Below are positions 63,161 through 64,000 of a stretch of DNA of 64,000 bases, piece after piece. This stretch comes from Synoicihabitans lomoniglobus (GTDB taxonomy: Bacteria; Verrucomicrobiota; Verrucomicrobiia; Opitutales; Opitutaceae): positions 1,669,501 through 1,733,500 of the forward strand of contig NZ_CP119075.1 in NCBI RefSeq assembly GCF_029023725.1, read 5' to 3'. The notes below the pieces were generated by a model. It was not told the origin of the DNA and did no database searches. It saw nothing but the letters and a program-made list of their open reading frames with translations. Made by a program: the position numbers and the translations under genes. Every line of letters begins with the position of its first letter. The first letter of the stretch is position 1.

Positions 63161-64000
63161 ATGACACCTTTAACGCCAACCTCATCACGCCACTGGCTAG
63201 CCACGGCATGGGCGGGCGGATGCCTGCTCCTGGGTCAGCTCCCGGCGCAAACCGTTCCGGTCAGCGAACTCTCCGAGTCGGCCGATTCGGAGGTTAATCT
63301 TCTGCCGGTGTTCCCCGTATGGGGCGCGTCTCACGCTCAACCCCAAGTAGCATTTCCGTCCCAATTTGCACCCCGCATCGAGGCGGAGCAGTTGGCCGAT
63401 GCGATCACCGCCTTGCCGAACGTAGCTGCCCAACGTCGTGGGTCCCAAGCCATCGAGCCCAACATTCGCGGTCAGGCATTCGATCGGGTCAGCACCAGTC
63501 TCAATGGATTGCCCCTGCTCAACGGCTCGCCCACGCGCACGGTCTCACCGCTGGCCCAGCTCGGCCTCGTCAATGCCACCAGCATCACCGTGCACAAGGA
63601 CCTGCCGTCGCTGGCTCTCGGTCCGCCTAATCTCGGCGGACTCATTGCGCTGTCGCTCGATCCGTGGCCAAATAATGAATACGCCACCGCCATTGCTTCG
63701 CATGGCCACCTCCGCGCTTCTTACGACGCGACCCATGCCGGTTCCGCCGTCGAAGCCGCGGTGCAGGGGGCGGGCGAACGGATGGATTATCGCGTCGGCC
63801 TGTTCCGTAACGAATTTGGCAACTATGAATCGGCACAAGGGAGGGACGTCGCCGCCGATCTGCGGGAGTGGGGCGCTTCCCTTCACCTCGGGGTCATGTC
63901 CGCGCCCCGCCAACGCACGACACTGGGCGTGGTTTATCGGCGTTTGATCGACAGTGAAAACATCTCCCTTCCACTCGATAACAAAGACACCCCGAGCATT
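63161..64000 (+). CDS. TonB-dependent receptor (N-terminal part; cut by window)
   Basis: 280 codons from ATG 63161 to the window end, preceded by a good GGAGG. Signal peptide (WLATAWAGGCLLLGQLPAQ) followed by the plug domain: QLADAITALPNVAAQRRGSQAIEPNIRGQAFDRVSTSLNGLPLLNGSP and ITVHKDLPSLALGPPNLGG, then the first barrel strands (RASYDATHAGSAVEAAVQGAGERMDYRVGLFRNEF). The plug resembles receptors that lack a long energising N-terminal domain. The ligand cannot be assigned from this part. The ExbD at 18965 could be one energy-coupling partner. Confidence 0.87.
   Translation, partial: MTPLTPTSSRHWLATAWAGGCLLLGQLPAQTVPVSELSESADSEVNLLPVFPVWGASHAQPQVAFPSQFAPRIEAEQLADAITALPNVAAQRRGSQAIEPNIRGQAFDRVSTSLNGLPLLNGSPTRTVSPLAQLGLVNATSITVHKDLPSLALGPPNLGGLIALSLDPWPNNEYATAIASHGHLRASYDATHAGSAVEAAVQGAGERMDYRVGLFRNEFGNYESAQGRDVAADLREWGASLHLGVMSAPRQRTTLGVVYRRLIDSENISLPLDNKDTPSI

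Overview
This window is GC-rich bacterial DNA that most resembles a fermentative or facultative member of Verrucomicrobiota, probably Opitutales/Opitutaceae. This is an inference from gene content: an ECF sigma factor next to a Ser/Thr kinase with a TPR tail, two ADOP-type orphan permeases, a carbamoyltransferase/SxtJ/DUF5989 cassette, a Cys-type sulfatase, a trimeric [FeFe] hydrogenase, and start codons preceded by C/T-rich rather than Shine-Dalgarno-like sequence. No rRNA, tRNA, CRISPR array, intact insertion sequence or prophage was seen. Genes at both edges are cut: an AraC regulator on the left and a TonB-dependent receptor on the right.

Layout. 1-1558: AraC/GyrI-like regulator and an HD hydrolase. 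1705-10470: amino acid biosynthesis block serA, plsY, hom, lysC, thrC, rhomboid protease, cimA. Before cimA lies a short reading frame with five ATT isoleucine codons, followed by overlapping hairpins and a terminator, which looks like an isoleucine attenuator. 10666-13337: fatty acid desaturase with a coiled-coil tail, and cardiolipin synthase. 13576-18948: a tightly packed row of DUF2911 protein, 55-residue membrane peptide, sodium:solute symporter, a very short BshC-like protein, BshB and BshA; this is a bacillithiol operon with an unusually small candidate for the cysteine-adding enzyme. 18965-21394: lone ExbD, CE2-like SGNH esterase and an unknown exported protein. 21504-24306: a sugar-acid pair (FAH-type 2-keto-3-deoxypentonate dehydratase and YjhG-type pentonate dehydratase). 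24293-25818: response regulator and soluble histidine kinase.

25930-31515 is an accessory-looking unit: ECF sigma factor, membrane Ser/Thr kinase with TPRs, two related unknown proteins and a glycine-rich protein. 31665-41591 holds single genes: RDD protein, secreted beta-helix protein, winged-helix/TPR regulator, MddA-like methyltransferase, alpha/beta hydrolase, oligopeptide-binding lipoprotein, cupin and aldo/keto reductase, with a striking 31-bp palindrome upstream of the last. 42487-48984 is the SGNH-TPR, carbamoyltransferase, SxtJ, DUF5989, sulfatase cassette, interrupted by a fold-back repeat. 49113-54937 carries a DUF4097 protein and two orphan MacB/FtsX-type permeases. 55406-55861 is the C-terminal remnant of a zinc alcohol dehydrogenase; then comes Sua5/TsaC.

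57277-62200 encodes an NADH-linked [FeFe] hydrogenase (NuoE-like, NuoF-like and catalytic subunits) and a TM1266-type small regulator preceded by a structured leader with a terminator. The NuoF-like subunit has lost its thioredoxin-like iron-sulfur ligands and lacks a C-terminal ferredoxin domain, which bears on whether the enzyme can bifurcate electrons. An EamA transporter and the start of a TonB-dependent receptor end the window.
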